64,000 nt of DNA from Crambe crambe (Eukaryota > Porifera > Demospongiae > Poecilosclerida > Crambeidae): NCBI GenBank assembly GCA_963924555.1, contig OZ004586.1, positions 682,001 through 746,000 on the forward strand, written 5' to 3'. The translations under genes were made by a program, and so were the position numbers. The notes below the pieces were generated by a model. The model was given only the letters and a program-made list of their open reading frames with translations. It had not been told where the DNA came from and did not search any database. Numbering within the stretch: the first letter of the stretch is position 1; every line of letters starts with the position of its first letter. Positions 42,001-57,000 of this stretch are shown one piece after another.

Positions 42001-45000
42001 TACTGGATTATATTCTTGATTTGGAAGCAAAGACCCTCCGTCTTCGCTTTGACACAACCATCCAAGAAGCAGTATCGGGGACTTCAATCCGATTCACATC
42101 TGATTCTAGCATGTCTGTGTGTGTATATACCATCCTAGTTAGCTATCGACTGGACCTCCAGGACAAGTCAGTAGTGGTGCATGATATATCAGGTCTCCGA
42201 CAGCTATGTGAATGCTTGAAATGTCTGAATGGGTCATTTTCGCTGAGTTTGGATGACGGCACTCACTTGAGCACAGGGGAATTGCTGACTCTGAATGTTT
42301 CGGAGGTGGCACCACTTCGAGTCATCCCTGATAGCACTCCTCCTGAGGTCCTTTCATCTGCACTCAACCTGAATGATGGCACTGCTACGATCTTTTTTGA
42401 CGAATCTGTAAATAAACAACTCATTGATGTTACGGCTGTCACTTTCTACACGGATGCCAATCAGACCAATGGTATTCAGTTAACAGGGGGCATCGTCATC
42501 AACCCTGCATGCTCCGATTCAGTGCTCATCAACCTCACCTTACCAGATTTGGTCCAACTGAAATCAGTTCCCGTAGGGGAAATCGGTGTCGGGTCAGGAT
42601 TTGCCAGAGACACGGCAGGAAACCAACTCAACGTCACTGAAATGAGGCAACCCATCACTACCCTAACTGCTGACATCACTCCACCAAGATTCATTGGTTT
42701 CTCCATTGATCTAAACGACGGTGAGTTCAACATCACTTTCAACGACGTCATCGACATCAGCACTTTGGACATTTCGTCCATCACCTTCCAAGATGCACCC
42801 TTGGCAAATGTCTCATACAGCCTTTCATCTTTCACCAACGTCACCACTTTCGATAACTACACTCTTGTCATCTTCCTCAACCCGCTAGAGTTAATCGATC
42901 TCAAGACTCTTGAAGGAGTTGGGACAAGCATAAATGACACATTCCTCACTATTTCTGCTTCTGCAATTGATGATATCTTTGGTGAGGACGTCATTGCAGT
43001 GACCAATGGGAAAGGTGTCCAGGCTGCAAGAGTTGTCCAAGACACGACTCCTCCAGCCATCTTGTCTTTCGATCTCAACCTGGACACAAGTGTTCTCTCA
43101 CTTGTCTTCTCGGATTCCATGGATCTGGAGACATTCAACGTCAGTGGACTCACCCTCCAGAATGCAGTTAGTGTTTCCAACCCTAGAGACTACTTTGTTC
43201 TCACTGGAGGTAGAGTGAGACGATCGCCTGTTGATACCAGCATCTTAGAGATCACCATAACCGAAGACAATTTGAATAATATCAAACGAAATGAGAACCT
43301 GGCCACATCTGAGATCACCACTTATCTCTCTGCATTATCTGACACAGGAGTTGACGCAGCTTCTAATCCCCTCGATGCCATTCCCAGAACAACTGCTCAG
43401 CAAGTGAGGACACTCACAAATGACACCACTGGTCCAATCCTCAGGAGATTCACTCTCAATCTAGACACGAGTGTCTTAACCCTCTCCTTTGATGAGACGA
43501 TTCGTTTCTCCACATATACACCAAGTGGAATCACCTTCTACAATGAGCAAAACAGCTCAGCGGCAACAGGTTCTCATGAACTAACAGGAGGTTTAGTGCT
43601 GGGTGAGAATGGACCAGAAGTTCGAATCATGCTGTCACCTTTTGATCTCAATACACTCAAGTCCATCTTGACTTTGGCTACATCAACACGGAATACTTAC
43701 CTGGCTTTGAACTCCAGTGCTTTCTCTGACATGAGATACAACCCTGTGATGGAGATTAGGGCATCTGATTCCCGTCAAGCTGCCTTCGTGTTCCCTGATG
43801 TGACAAGACCGGTGCTTTACGATTTCCGTCTTGATCTGAACACTGGAACGATCACATTCAACTTTTCGGAGTTTGTGAACCCAGCTACATTCAGGGCCTC
43901 TGAGGCACAGCTTCAGAACACGTTTGACAACAGTAACGTTTCTTTAGAACTAACTGGAGGTACCCCTTCAAGTGTTCTCGATACACTCATCCTCAGACTT
44001 TCCACAGATGATCTCTATGGAATTCAGAATGAGACATTGCTGGCAGTGTCCGATATCACCACTTTCTTTTCAGCAGGTGCTGATTTCATCCGAGATGCTT
44101 CAGGGAATCAGATGATCCCAGTATCCAATGCATCTGCTCGTATGACTGAGCTACGAACACCAGATAGAGAGGGTCCGATCCTATTGAATTTCTCACTTAA
44201 TCTGGACCAGAGTCTTCTGATTCTGACATTCAATGAAGTGGTGAATGCTCAAACACTGGATATATCTCAAGTATACTTGCAGAACAATGCCACATCTGAA
44301 GACAGTTCTGCTTCGTTGGCTCTCAACAGCTCCACAACATTCCAGTACAATCATTATATCATTGTAATCACATTGAGCGACCAAGACAAGGAGAGAATTG
44401 ATGTCAACACTCTATTAGCTATTAACGAGAGCTCGACATACCTCAACATCACAAGTGATGGCATCCGTGACATGAGTGGGAATCCCATTGAAGATTTCAA
44501 TGAGTCTGTTCCAGTGGAGAACTTTGTTGGTGATCGTACAGGCCCTCGTATTATGGATTTCTTCCTCGATCTCGATAGTGGTCTTTTCGAGATTTTCTTT
44601 TCAGAAGCCATTGTGAATTTCAGGCTCTTGGATCTCAACATCACCTCGTCCAGAATGAATTTGCCAGTAGCTTCTCCCATCCACAGACTAGTCAACACTC
44701 CAGTACCTGTAGTGGGCCCACAGTCGGTGCTCTCTCTCCAATTGAATGCAATTGATCTAAACACACTCAAATTTGATCCATTCTTGAGTAGCAACAATGA
44801 CACTCGAGTGATTTATCCATTCAACTCCTTCGAAGACGTCTATGAGAATCCAACTCTTGGAGGGAGCATAAGTCATCCTCCAGGACCCGACAGAAATCGA
44901 CCAGCTCTCTTGAGTTTCGCACTTGACTTGGACTCCAGTGTTCTTTCTCTGACCTTCAATGAAACAGTGGAAGTCAGATCCTTGGATATCTCCATGATCA

Positions 45001-48000
45001 CTCTTCAGAACAATGCCACCGATCCAACACGCTCCATCCAGTTGACACAGCCTGCAATTCCTCCTATTCTTATAGGATTTTCTGTCATCGAAGTTGTTCT
45101 CGGAAGACTTGACGTTGATAGAATCAAGGAACTTCAGGATCTTGCAGTGAGCAATGACACCACCTTCCTTTCCGTGTTCGAAGGACTTGTCAATGACACA
45201 GCTCTTCCAATGCCTAATGGCAATGTGGAAACACTAGGGCTACCAACTGCCAACTTCACACCTGACACAACTGAACTGCAGTTCCTCAGATTTGACTTGA
45301 ACCTCACCAGCAATACCCTGATCTTGTACTTTGATGAGCCTGTAGAGATCTCAAGCTTTAATGTGACTGAGTTGACCCTGTTGGATGTCACTAACAGTAG
45401 TGTCACCTTCTCAATAGAACAGGCTCAGCTGCCATCAACGAACACAGAAACTGTTGAGATCATGCTACGTCAAGAGGATGTGAATACTCTGAACATTCTG
45501 CCCATTTGTACATCCTCGACCGACTGTTACCTCAATCTCACGGAGGAAATAGCAGTTGATACTGCTGGAAATCCAGTCAACTTCACTGTTGATCTCCCAA
45601 CTCAAGTCAGTATGTTCTACCGAGATATGATAAGTCCCGATCTTGTCCGATTCCAGCAACTGGATCTCGATGAGGGTACTCTGACCATCCTCTTCAATGA
45701 AACCATCTTTACATCTTCAGTGATGCCAACTTCTCTCAACCTTACCAACTGGTACGAGAGCAGGAGACGGACATTTACGCTCCCACTTGGCAGGAATTCA
45801 ACTGTCTTATCTTCAAATGGACCTGTACTGACTATCCAACTCTCAAGAGACGATCTCAATGAAATTAAGTTGCCGGATAACAATCTATGTGGTGACGAAC
45901 AGTCTTGTTGGTTGAGATTCGATTCCTCTTTCGTTCAAGATGCTTTTGGAAATCCTGTTGTCCCAGTTGTCGATCGGGATTTTGAAATCACTGAGTTTGT
46001 GAATGTGATAGTGGACGACGTGACTCCACCAATTCTCCAAAGCTTCTCTCTAGACATGAACGCAACCGTCTTGACCTTCTCTTTCAACGAGGTCGTAGAG
46101 AGAAGTAACACTTTCTTCAATCCGAGAGTACTCACCATCCAGGATGCTCTGAACAGGTCTTCATTCGTCACTCTTACCACCACAGCATCAGATAGCCTCA
46201 TAGTACCATCACCATCAACAGTATTGATACTCAACATCAGCGATGCAGACTCAATTTCCCTCCAGGAGAATCTCGAAGTGGCCACTTCCATCAACACCAC
46301 TTGGCTGGTATATTCGGAGTTATTCGTGGCCGATGTCTCACGCAATAGAATAGTGCCGATATTCGATCAAATCAATGCAACCATGGCAAGTGAGTACACT
46401 CCAGACGCCATCAGACCTACTGTGATCGCATTCACTGAATTGTCCTATGTGACTAATTCATTCAGCATCGTGTTCTCAGAGCCAATACTAGCTGATTCAT
46501 TCATCCCATCTCGTTTCACGATTCGATCCCAAGCACAGAATGGATTGGCTTACAACCTCACAGCAGGGAACACATCTCTGGTCCCTAACAGCCGTACTTT
46601 GCTTGTCTCGTTCTCTGAATTTGACGTGACCGAGTTGAAGAGAACTGATGGCATCACTGATGATAGACTGACAACATACATTGAGATATCCGATGGAGCT
46701 GTGACTGATACATCTGGTAACCTAGTCCGAGGCACTACAGATGCTCTTGGGAACCCTATTGCAATCCTAGTGGATTCCTACGCTGAAGATATTGTCCCAC
46801 CAACACTGATTTGCTTCTCTTTGGATATGAACACTGGATTCATGCAGCTCACCTTCGACGATGTCATCAATCCCAACACCTTCACACCTCAGGAGATGAC
46901 TCTGATCGAAACTGGAAATTTCTCAGCATCTTTGCCGCAGAATCAGTTCCGATTCACAGCTGGAACCTCACCAAGTCCCAACGGGTTCACTGTCGATTTT
47001 ACAATCCTCGAGCCAGACCTGAATGCAATCAAACAACGAGACCAACTGGCAACGAACTTCAACAACACTTACCTTAGAGTCCTTCCATTGGTCATCATGG
47101 ATACCGGTGGACTCTCTGCAACGTTGGAGGTACTCCAAGTCTGTAACTTCATTCCTGATAGTTCTGAACCGTCTCTTGCCAATTGGACATTTGACGCCAT
47201 GTCTGGTGCCATCTCTCTCCTCTTCACGGAAGCTGTGAATATCTCATCGCTGGATCCAACTGGAATCACGTTACAGAATTCACAAAGTCTCTCAACTGGA
47301 TCTCAATACTACACACTGACTGGAGGTCGCACTTTCCCCAACATCACTGACATCATGTTCGAGCTCTTCCTCACATTCAGAGACTTGAGTGCCATCCAGG
47401 AACGAACCAACCTCCTGACAAGTGTCGATAACAGCTTCCTAGCTCTGCGAAATGCATCTATTCTAGACCAAAATGGAAATGAGGTGGTGCAAATACCAAC
47501 AACCAATGCTAGACAGGCCATGAATCACAGTCCAGACATGACAAACCCTCGTTTGGAAGCTTTCACTTTCGATTTGAATGCAGGCTCCATACTCCTCACC
47601 TTCTCCGAGTCAGTCAATATCTCTTCCCTTAATGCTTCGCTCTTCTCGTTGGCTAATGGCAGGGATCCCTCAGCCTCTGGGTATGTTGAATACACCCTCA
47701 CAGGGGGAGTGGCAGCTGTCAATGATACAGAGCTTGGAATGATGGGAGTGGCAGATCACGACGTCGTGGTTAGACTTGTGCTGACCACTGCTGACCTAAA
47801 TGCTATCAAAGCAAGACCAACCTTAGCCACCAACGCAATGAACACCAGGCTCTTCTTCAGAGAACAGGCTATCCAAGATGCCAGCATGAATCCAATCGAC
47901 GAAGTGAGTCCATCTCTATCTTATGTTGCTTTGGACTTCACCAACGACACGACCAATCCTGAACTGGAGAGATTTGAAGTGAATTTGAACAACGGTGAGA

Positions 48001-51000
48001 TTTTACTGGTCTTCAGTGAGACAGTTAGTGCCAGCTCCGTCACCTTCACTGGCATCACCATCGTGGATCACAACATCAATAACACAGTGAACTACACTCT
48101 CACCAATGGTAATGTAACAACTGGAGACAGTACAGATATTTACTTCACACTCTCCACCGAAGATGTAAACCAGCTCAAGATCATGCCGAATTTGCTCACT
48201 AGAAAACGAAACAGTTACATCTTACTGGATAGCACAGCAATCACTGACACAAGTGGCAATAGTATTGTGAGCATGCCACTAATCATTGCCCTGCAGGCAA
48301 ATATGGTGGTACGTGATGTGACCCCACCGGAATTGGAGTCTTCCATCCTGGATTTGAACGGTGGTAACCTCACTCTCTCATTCAGTGAGAGCGTCCTTGT
48401 GATGAGTCTTGATGTTTCGGCCCTGACTATCAGCAATGGCCAACCGGGAACGTCCAATTTCACGCTGACTGTTGATAGCCAGTCTTCTTCCATGGATGGT
48501 CCAACGATAGTCATAAATATCTCTCGTTCCGATCTCAATGCTATCAAGAGAATTACAGATTTGGCTACAAGTCAAGCTTCTTCCTATCTGAGCTTCACTG
48601 AGTCACTGATCATGGACACAAGTGCAAATCCTGTTGTGAATATCTCGTCTGATCAAGCAGTGGTTGTGGACCAGTACATCCCGGACATCACGTCCCCAGC
48701 TCTCATGGGATTTGACTTAGCCCTCACCGATAGCATCAGACGACCACTCCTCCTGAACATACAGTTCACAGAAACGATCGACATCTCATCCATCAATGTG
48801 ACAAGCTTCACATTGCAATCGGCAAGTGATGCTACAATGTCTTCAGCCAATTTCTACGCCCTCACCGGAGGTAATGTCTCCCAGATTGCCGATGACACCA
48901 TACAGATTGCAGTGCTGGATGACGACTTCGAGATAATCATTTACAACTTGACCTTCTTGACGTCTCCGAACTCGACCTTCCTCTCCATTAGGGCTGGTGC
49001 AGGAACTGATAGTAATAACCTTCCCATTGATACAATCCCACTGAGTATGGGAGAGGCAGTACGAATGTACGATGTTGATCTAGTGTCTCCCGATATTGAC
49101 TCCTTCTCTCTCAATATGGACAGTGGACTGCTCTCTATCACTTGGACTGAAAGAGTACTGATTGATACTTTGATTGTGAATGCCATTTTCATCCAGAATG
49201 ACTCGATAGTGAGCGATAGCTTCCACAGACTGAACAATGCTACCGTGACTTATGGCATATCTGAAAGTGTGACGGATATTTTGATATCCAACTTCGATCT
49301 GAATATGATCAAGAATGACGTCAACTTAGCCTCCAATGTCAGCAACACTTATGTCGCTATTCAGATGCGAGGAGCAATTTTCGACCTTGCTTCTAATCCA
49401 CTGCTTGGAATATCCAGAAACTCTGCAAGGCAGGTCACCGACTTCTTCCGAGATCAAACCAGACCAATATTGCAGCGATTTGATATCATGCTCACCACTA
49501 GAATCCTGACGCTTTACTTCTCAGAATCAGTGTCCCCAACATCTCTGGCTATCAGTGGGATAACATTGCAGAACAGAAACAGGCAACCAACACAGGGTAT
49601 TGCTCTCTCAGTAGGAAATACCTCTTCTCCGGAAGGGACGACTATACAGATACTCGTCTCGAACGATGATATCAACAGGCTGAAGCAGAACGAAGATCTG
49701 TACACTTCGAGGGACAACAGCTACCTGGCCATTGCTTCTTATGCCATCACTGACACTGCTGGAAATCCTGTCGTCACTGTGGCTCCTTCAGATGCCCTCC
49801 AAGTGACCGATTTTGAGAACGACACACTCTCACCTCAACTTCTGCAAGTGTTTGATCTGAATCTCGACACCAGACTTCTCTCTTTCACCTTCTCTGAGAC
49901 TGTAAACGTGTCCACTCTGAGTGTGTCTGGATTGACCCTGTATAACCAGCGTTCTGCCATGGCAACACTCAACTACACTCTCACTAACAGCATCTCTGGG
50001 AGTGTTAGTGGACCGGTGATCACGATATCGCTATCAAATGAAGATTTCAATGAGATTTCTCGTTTGGGGCTATGTTTGAGAGACATGGATTGCTATCTTG
50101 CCATAGACGAGGCCACGGTGAATGATCAAAGTGGTCTACCAGTGGATGAAGTCCCAGTGGAGAATGCACGACAGGTAGAGCGACTAGTCCCTGACATGTC
50201 ACCTCCTTCAGTAGTTGAATTCACATTCTTCAACCTAACAGCCGGATCTCTTGATATCACCTTTTCTGAAACTGTTGATGTGGATTCTTTGAATATCACT
50301 TCTCTGACTCTTCAGTCTCTGTACGAAAACCCTCTCCAAAGCTACACTCTAACGGGAGGCACTGCCTCAAGTGAAGATGGAACACAAGTCGTTATTTCTC
50401 TGTCACCTCAAGATCTGGTTGCCATTCAGGAGAGAGAGAACTTGTGCCAGACGCAAGGTTCTTGCTACATCACTTTCTCTTCGAGTTTCATTGCTGACAG
50501 AGCACGGACACCCAACAACGTCATTCCCCAACTATCAGGGACTGCCCCTGGTCTGATCGCAATGGGATTCAGTGGTGATGACCTTCCACCTCAGCTGATA
50601 TCGTTCATCTTCAATGCTGTTAATGGAAGTATTCTATTCTCCTTTAGCGAGCCTGTAAGTGTGGAAGTATTTGATCCAACGGGTATCCACATTCAACCAG
50701 CTAGGAATTCCTCCACCTTCTACACCCTCACTGGAGGATCTCCAGGTACGACTCCATCCGATGTCATCACCTTCACATTATCACCAACTGACTTCAATGC
50801 AATCAAAGCTCTGAGCTATGCCAAGAATGAAAGTGACACTTACATCAGCATCGATTCAAATGCTTTCAGGGATGTAGCCTTGATGCCCAATCAGATAGTT
50901 CCGATATCAACAGAAAGAGCTTACATGGCAATGCAGTACATCACTGACAATTTGCCACCGACAATCTCCTCTTTCTCACTTGATTTAACATCTGACCTCC

Positions 51001-54000
51001 TAATCTTGACTTTTACAGAATCCATCTTGACATCCTCCGTCGATGCTGCTGTATTGACACTAATAGGCAATGCTTCAGTGCCAGAATCTTTTGTTCCCTT
51101 GTCTGGAGGGATCGTCGACCCACTCCCTCCCACAAGTGATCCCGGTTCAGTCATCATCCGAGTCAATTTGACGCAACCCGACATTGTGGGGATCAAAACC
51201 AACCCTCATCTTGCCCTCTCCACAGACACAACTTGCTTGAGAAGCTCTGCTGGTTTGGTTACTGACACTGCTGGAAACAACATGCCTGCTCTGGACCTTA
51301 TATGTGCTGAATCTCTCGTCTCTGATAGCACTCCAACAAGACTCGTGTCTTATGATCTGGATGTTAATATCGGTTCCATCATGCTCACTTTCAGTGACGT
51401 TGTAGATGCAAGCACTTTTGCCGTCGAAGGAATCACTCTACAGAGTGGTGAGTTCTCAGGACCAGAAAACCGATACACCCTCACATCTTCCAGCAGTGCG
51501 ACGGGAATTGACGGGTATTTCATCAACATCACCATCGGTGCTGTCGACCTCTTCAGATTGAAAACCACACCCAACGTGTCCGTGAGTCTGGACACAAGCT
51601 ACCTCACTCTCTTTGCCTTTGCTGTGGACGATCCATATGGAGTTGACGTGCTTGCTATCACCAACGGAAAAGCACTTCAGGTCAGCAATTTCACGGCTGA
51701 TACTGATCCTCCAGAGTTCAACGGATTTGATGTTGACATGAATGATGGAGTTATAACTCTCACGTACTCAGAAGCTGTCAATATTCAAAGTCTGCAGGTC
51801 GATCAGATATCTCTTTACTCGGATGAAAATACCACACAAGCTCTGACTTCTTTCTCGCTGGACGCTCCAACTTCTGTTGTGCAGAATGAAGACGGCAAGA
51901 TTCTAACTCTCACTCTCTCCACTTCAGACATGAATGCAATCAAGGCAGACTTGAACCTGGGTACAAAGGTTAACAACACATACCTCTTACTACCTCCAGG
52001 CTCCATACTGGATGTGGTTGGGAATAACTTCACAGGTCTGATGGACGGGTTGGCTGTACGAGTCACTAACTTCACAGCTGATACGTCACCACCAGTTCTC
52101 ATGTCGTTTATCCTAGATGTCGATCAGGGCTTATTGAACCTCACTTTCAGTGAAACTGTGATGATTGGTTCGCTCAATGTCACTCAAATCTCATTCCAGA
52201 ACCGAAGGCTGTACAATTCCTTCACGGCTGCTTATACGTTCCGATCCAGCGTTGCTCTCGGAATGAATTCCAACGAAATCACTGTGACACTATCACCAGA
52301 CGACCTCAACTCCCTGAAGATTGTGAGAGAGTTGGCTATTGACATCGAATCCACTTACATCTCCATCACTTCAGAACTCGTTCGTGACATGAACAATAAC
52401 TCCATCATTGAGATTCCCAATACAGCTGCTGCTATAGCGACAGGCCTCATCTCCGACAACACTCGACCAAGACTCCTAAACTTCACATTCGATCGAACAC
52501 CAGCTACATTTCAACTCACATTTGATGAAGTGATCGATTACAACATCTTCAACTTCACTCAAATCACCATTGCCAATCAGAATATCACAGATGTTAACAC
52601 ATCCTACGTATTGCAACGATCAGGACAGATCTCACCAACAACATTCGAGTATCGCCCAATATACACATTGCGTCCAACTACATTTGATGCTAATAACATC
52701 AAACGTATTCTGGGATTGGCACTGAACAGGAGTAATACTTTCATGCTTCTCACTAACTTGACCACTGTGGATTATGCTAGCAACTCTATCAATGAAATAG
52801 AGGAGGGCGCTGGACTACAAGCTTTCGACGTCATCGTAGATGAAGATGCTCCAATTCTGACATCTTTCTTGTTTGATGCTGACACAGGTGTGCTCCGACT
52901 CACCTTCAATGAAGTGGTGAGAGCTTCTTCTCTCAACATCTCTCGGATAGAGTTTGTGAATCCTTTTATCCTAGTGGGTACTAATTACACTCTCACTGGT
53001 GGGGAAGTGTCAACACGAAACGACTTGATCCTCACAGTAACCTTGACTGAAGATGACCTCAATGCCATCAAGGTTGACACAATGCTTGCTTCCAATGAGA
53101 ATAACACATATCTCATCTTTGCGGATGACACTGTATTTGACACAGCTGGTAATGGGCTGTTCGAGTTCATGTTGCCTCAGCGTGCTTTCTCCTACATCTT
53201 TGATACAACCAGACCTAGGATTCTCTCTTGGAATATCTCACTTGATGAGGGAGCTGTTTACCTCCTTTTCTCAGAAGCCGTCAACCGTCTGACCCTAGAT
53301 GCCTCCAGGATGAGATTCCAGAACACTGCGAACTTATCTTCGGCAACCGAGAATCTGTTTTTGAGCATGAATAGCTTTACAAACACGTCAGACGGGATTC
53401 AACTTGTAGTGAACATTAGCAGAAGGGATTTGGATGCCTTGAAGGATATGACCATGTTGGTTACTGGTGTGAACAATTCTTACTTGTCCTTCTTCAGAAC
53501 ATTCATAATGGATATGGCTGGAAATCAGATCTTCTCCGTCAGGGAACAGACTGCTCTTAATGCCGATGCTGTTTTCCCAGATGTTACCAGTCCAGTTCTG
53601 GAAGCATTTGATCTTAACCTTGAGACTAGTCTACTGGTGCTATCGTTCTCTGAAACAGTCAATCCCACCACTATCAATATCACAGACATTACACTCCAGA
53701 GCGATCGTATTGCAATTTCTACCTCTTCCTCTTTCACAGTCACCCCATCCAGTTCTTACAACAGGACGGACTTCTCAGTAGTTGTGGTTAACTTGAGTCT
53801 CTCGGACTTGAACGCCATCAAGGGTTTGTACGATCTCGCCACTGAGCCTGACGACACTTACATCGTGATATTGGGAACAGCTGCCGAGGACAGAAGTGGA
53901 AATCCAGTGGTTCCTATACCACCCAGCAACGCTTTACGAGTCTCTGGTTTCCAGAATGACACTATTCCACCAGTACTCGTGTCTTTCCAGGTTGATTTCA

Positions 54001-57000
54001 CCAACTATAACTTCACTCTCTCTTTCACTGAGACTGTCAACATCACAAGCCTCGATTTGACGCAGATCTCCATCTTGGACGCTCGGTCACCTTCCACTAA
54101 TGGGACCTTTATCCTCACCGGAGGATCGCTCCGAGACACGTCTACACCCAGTGATGTCTTGGTGATCGATTTCCTCAAAGCAGATAGAGATGAGATCGTC
54201 CGATTGCCCTCGCTGTGTACAAATGGCTCCAACTGCTTCCTCGCTCACAGCCGAGACCTCGTGAGGGACACTGCAGGGAACCCTGTGGTTGAAACCACCT
54301 TTACCAATGCCCTTTTACCCACTTATACCACAGATACCTCACCCACTTTCGTCACCGACTTCACCCGGTTTGATCTGAACTCTGGCATCCTCACCATCCT
54401 CTTTGAGGAAGTGATCGATGCCTCCACCGTGGAACCAACTTCACTGAGACTGCAAAACTTCCTGCAAGTATCAGATGCAGCTGTCGTACTGACCGGAGGG
54501 GAAGTATTATCAAGGACTGGGAACACTGTGGTCATACAGATGTTGAATGACGACTTGAACGCAGTCAAAGCCATTCCAAGCTTGTGTACTGAATCAAACA
54601 ACTGTCATCTCAGACTGCTCTCCACTTTTGCTGACGATACATTCGGGAATCCTATTCTTCCAGTGAATGACACTGGTATCCTGGACCAGTCCTTCAGACC
54701 ATCCTCCTTCGTGCGCGACACAACTCCACCATCACTGGTTTCTTGGGATATCGATCTGACCAATGAAAACATCACTCTCTACTTCAATGAAACTGTGGAC
54801 TCCACTAGATTCTTCTCCAGATTCATCACACTGCAAGATGCTGAAGCCAACGCTACCGTCACGCTAAACCTTCGACCTGACACAAGTCACACTCTGGGGC
54901 TGCAACCATTTGTGGAGTTTCAGATTCTCGATAACGATGTGGACTTCACCGCTTCTGACGTGGTTGCCATCAAGGCTTTGGAAGGACTTGCTACTTCACA
55001 GAATAACACCTTCATCAGTTTCACACGAGCTCTCGTGATAGACACAAATTCCAACCCCATAGTGGCCGTCGATGAGGACCAAGGCTTAATGGTTGACAAC
55101 TTCCAAAGAGATATTATTCCCCCGAGTTTGGTCTCCTTTACACAATTGGATATGAATGAAGGAACACTGACGCTATCCTTCACAGAACCTGTTAACATCA
55201 GCTCCACCGTCTTTGAGCTCATCTCCCTTCACAATGATTCCTCGGGAGCTGGCACCTTTAACCTGACAGGTGGCAATGTGTCCTACGTGGTGAGGACTGA
55301 GGAACAGATCCGGATTACATTTAGTGACATGGACTTGAGAACTATCAAGCTGAGACAAGATCTGGCAGCCAGTCAGGGTTCATCTTACATCTCATTCGCT
55401 GAAGGATTCATTCTAGACATGTCTGGTAATGCAATTGAACAGGGTAATGAAGTTATTGGCGTGCCGAGATCTACACCAGTTGGAGTCCTGAGTTATCTCT
55501 CTGATGTAACTGGTCCAATGCTGGATAGATTCGAGCTTGACATGAACACGGCTGAACTGATTCTCACGTTCAATGATGTGGTGGATGTAGATTCTTTGAG
55601 GTCCCAGTTCTTCACTTTACAGAACAACAGAGATGTAGTCAACCCCACGCTTCTCCCTATGCAGTCATACACTTTGACTGGAGGCTCAACAGAAAGCTCT
55701 GATCAGTATGTCATCATAATTGATATCCCAATTCCCGATCTGAATCAAATCAAGATGCTCTCTAACCTTGCCACTGACATCAACGATACTTTCGCATCAA
55801 TAAGAGCTGATTTCATCAATGAAGTAGCCGGTAGTCCTGTGGTTCCTATCCAAGATGCAAGAGCACTCCCTGTTTCTGAGTTCAGACCTGATGTCACCAG
55901 ACCCACTCTGAATAACTTCTCCATCAACTTAGACGATAGTGTTCTGATGTTGATATTCAGTGAAGCTGTTAACGTTACTTCTCTAGACTTGACACAAATC
56001 ACTCTACAAAATGCAGCAAGCGTTGATAACGTCACAGAGAGCTACACCATAACAGGTGGTGTGCCATCTCCTGCCATCACAGGTGTGGTCATCACTATCT
56101 CTTTACTGAAAGTAGATGTTGATAACTTGAAAGCAATGACTATGCTTGCCACGAGAGAAGACGAAACAGACGCTTTCCTCTACCTCAGTGAAAACACGGT
56201 TCTCGATATGAATGATAATCATATAGTTGAGATCAACAGTTCAAACGCTTTGCAGATTTCAACCTTCATGGCTGACATGACACCTCCAGAGCTAATGAGC
56301 TATTGTCTAGATCTCGATGGAGCCACAAACCTGGAGCTCACTTTCAGCGAAACTGTCAATGTGTCATCTCTGAATCCATCATTGATCACACTCCAGAGTG
56401 CTCAGTCCACCTCGGCCTCTCAGTACACTCTAACTGGTGGTAATGTGACCTCCGATAACGAGATCATTGTCCAGATCAGACTCACGATTGCAGATTCTAA
56501 TGCCATCAAGAGGATGCGTGATTTAGCCACATCAGCTCAGGATACTTTTGTTCGTTTTGGAGCTGGAATGGTCTCTGATAACAATGCTCGCAATCCAATC
56601 TCTGAAGTCATGGCCTCTAATGCTATCCCCATCAACAGCTCCTGCTATACCAACGATATAACACCACCCAGGCTGCTCACCTTTGACCTCAATCTCAGTA
56701 ACGATACAGTCATTCTGTACTTTAGTGAGACAGTGAGTACAAGAGAATTCAACACGACTGGCATCACCTTTGTAAGAAACAACGTACAGAGGACTCTAAC
56801 CGGATCTCGAGAGATTCTCTCAGTTGATAGCGACGTAATCACCTTTGTGCTGTCTTTCAACGATGCCAATTTCATCAAGAACGAAACAGGGCTAGCCATT
56901 TCTGAAGAGACCTCTTCTATCTTACTGGATAGCAGTACTGTGTTAGATATGAATGGTAATGCCATTGAAACTCTTCTTCCTGAAGATGCTGTACGGGTTG

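Larger units (their letters stand above)
34071..42671 (+). repeat. Super-repeat copy 5 (units 93-115)
   Basis: Unit starts: 34071, 34446, 34821, 35208, 35583, 35943, 36309, 36681, 37041, 37443, 37845, 38217, 38583, 38970, 39366, 39732, 40098, 40485, 40866, 41235, 41619, 41985, 42330. Total 8,601 bp. Unit 93 has FNDVV and the tail ITDGKAIQA. Cysteine pairs occur in units 100, 101, 112 and 113, plus an extra one in 102. The extra first-strand residue is in 101 and 103 but missing in 113, the only failure of that mark in copies 1-7. Unit 109 has the lengthened hairpin and unit 110 the DL linker. This copy is the richest in odd cysteines (units 105, 106, 107, 111, 114, 115) and holds the most divergent unit, 114. 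Confidence 0.87.
42672..51323 (+). repeat. Super-repeat copy 6 (units 116-138)
   Basis: Unit starts: 42672, 43041, 43422, 43797, 44163, 44532, 44889, 45264, 45624, 46017, 46404, 46788, 47157, 47535, 47946, 48315, 48684, 49077, 49452, 49821, 50193, 50577, 50946. Total 8,652 bp. Unit 116 has FNDVI and the tail VTNGKGVQA. C-x5-C occurs in units 123, 124, 135 and 136; the extra first-strand residue in 124, 126 and 136; the lengthened hairpin in 132; the DL linker in 133. Unit 129 is the longest of the array (137 residues): its L-T-G-G loop runs on through G-V-A-A-V-N-D before the next strand. Unit 123 has D-T-T-E-L-Q in place of a proline linker. Confidence 0.87.

Noticed and set aside
41985..42329. 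Possible frameshift or intron inside aberrant unit 114
   Set aside because: The unit is 345 bp, in frame on both sides and free of stops; its first strand and its exit linker are normal. Divergence is the simpler reading, though a read-level check would help.
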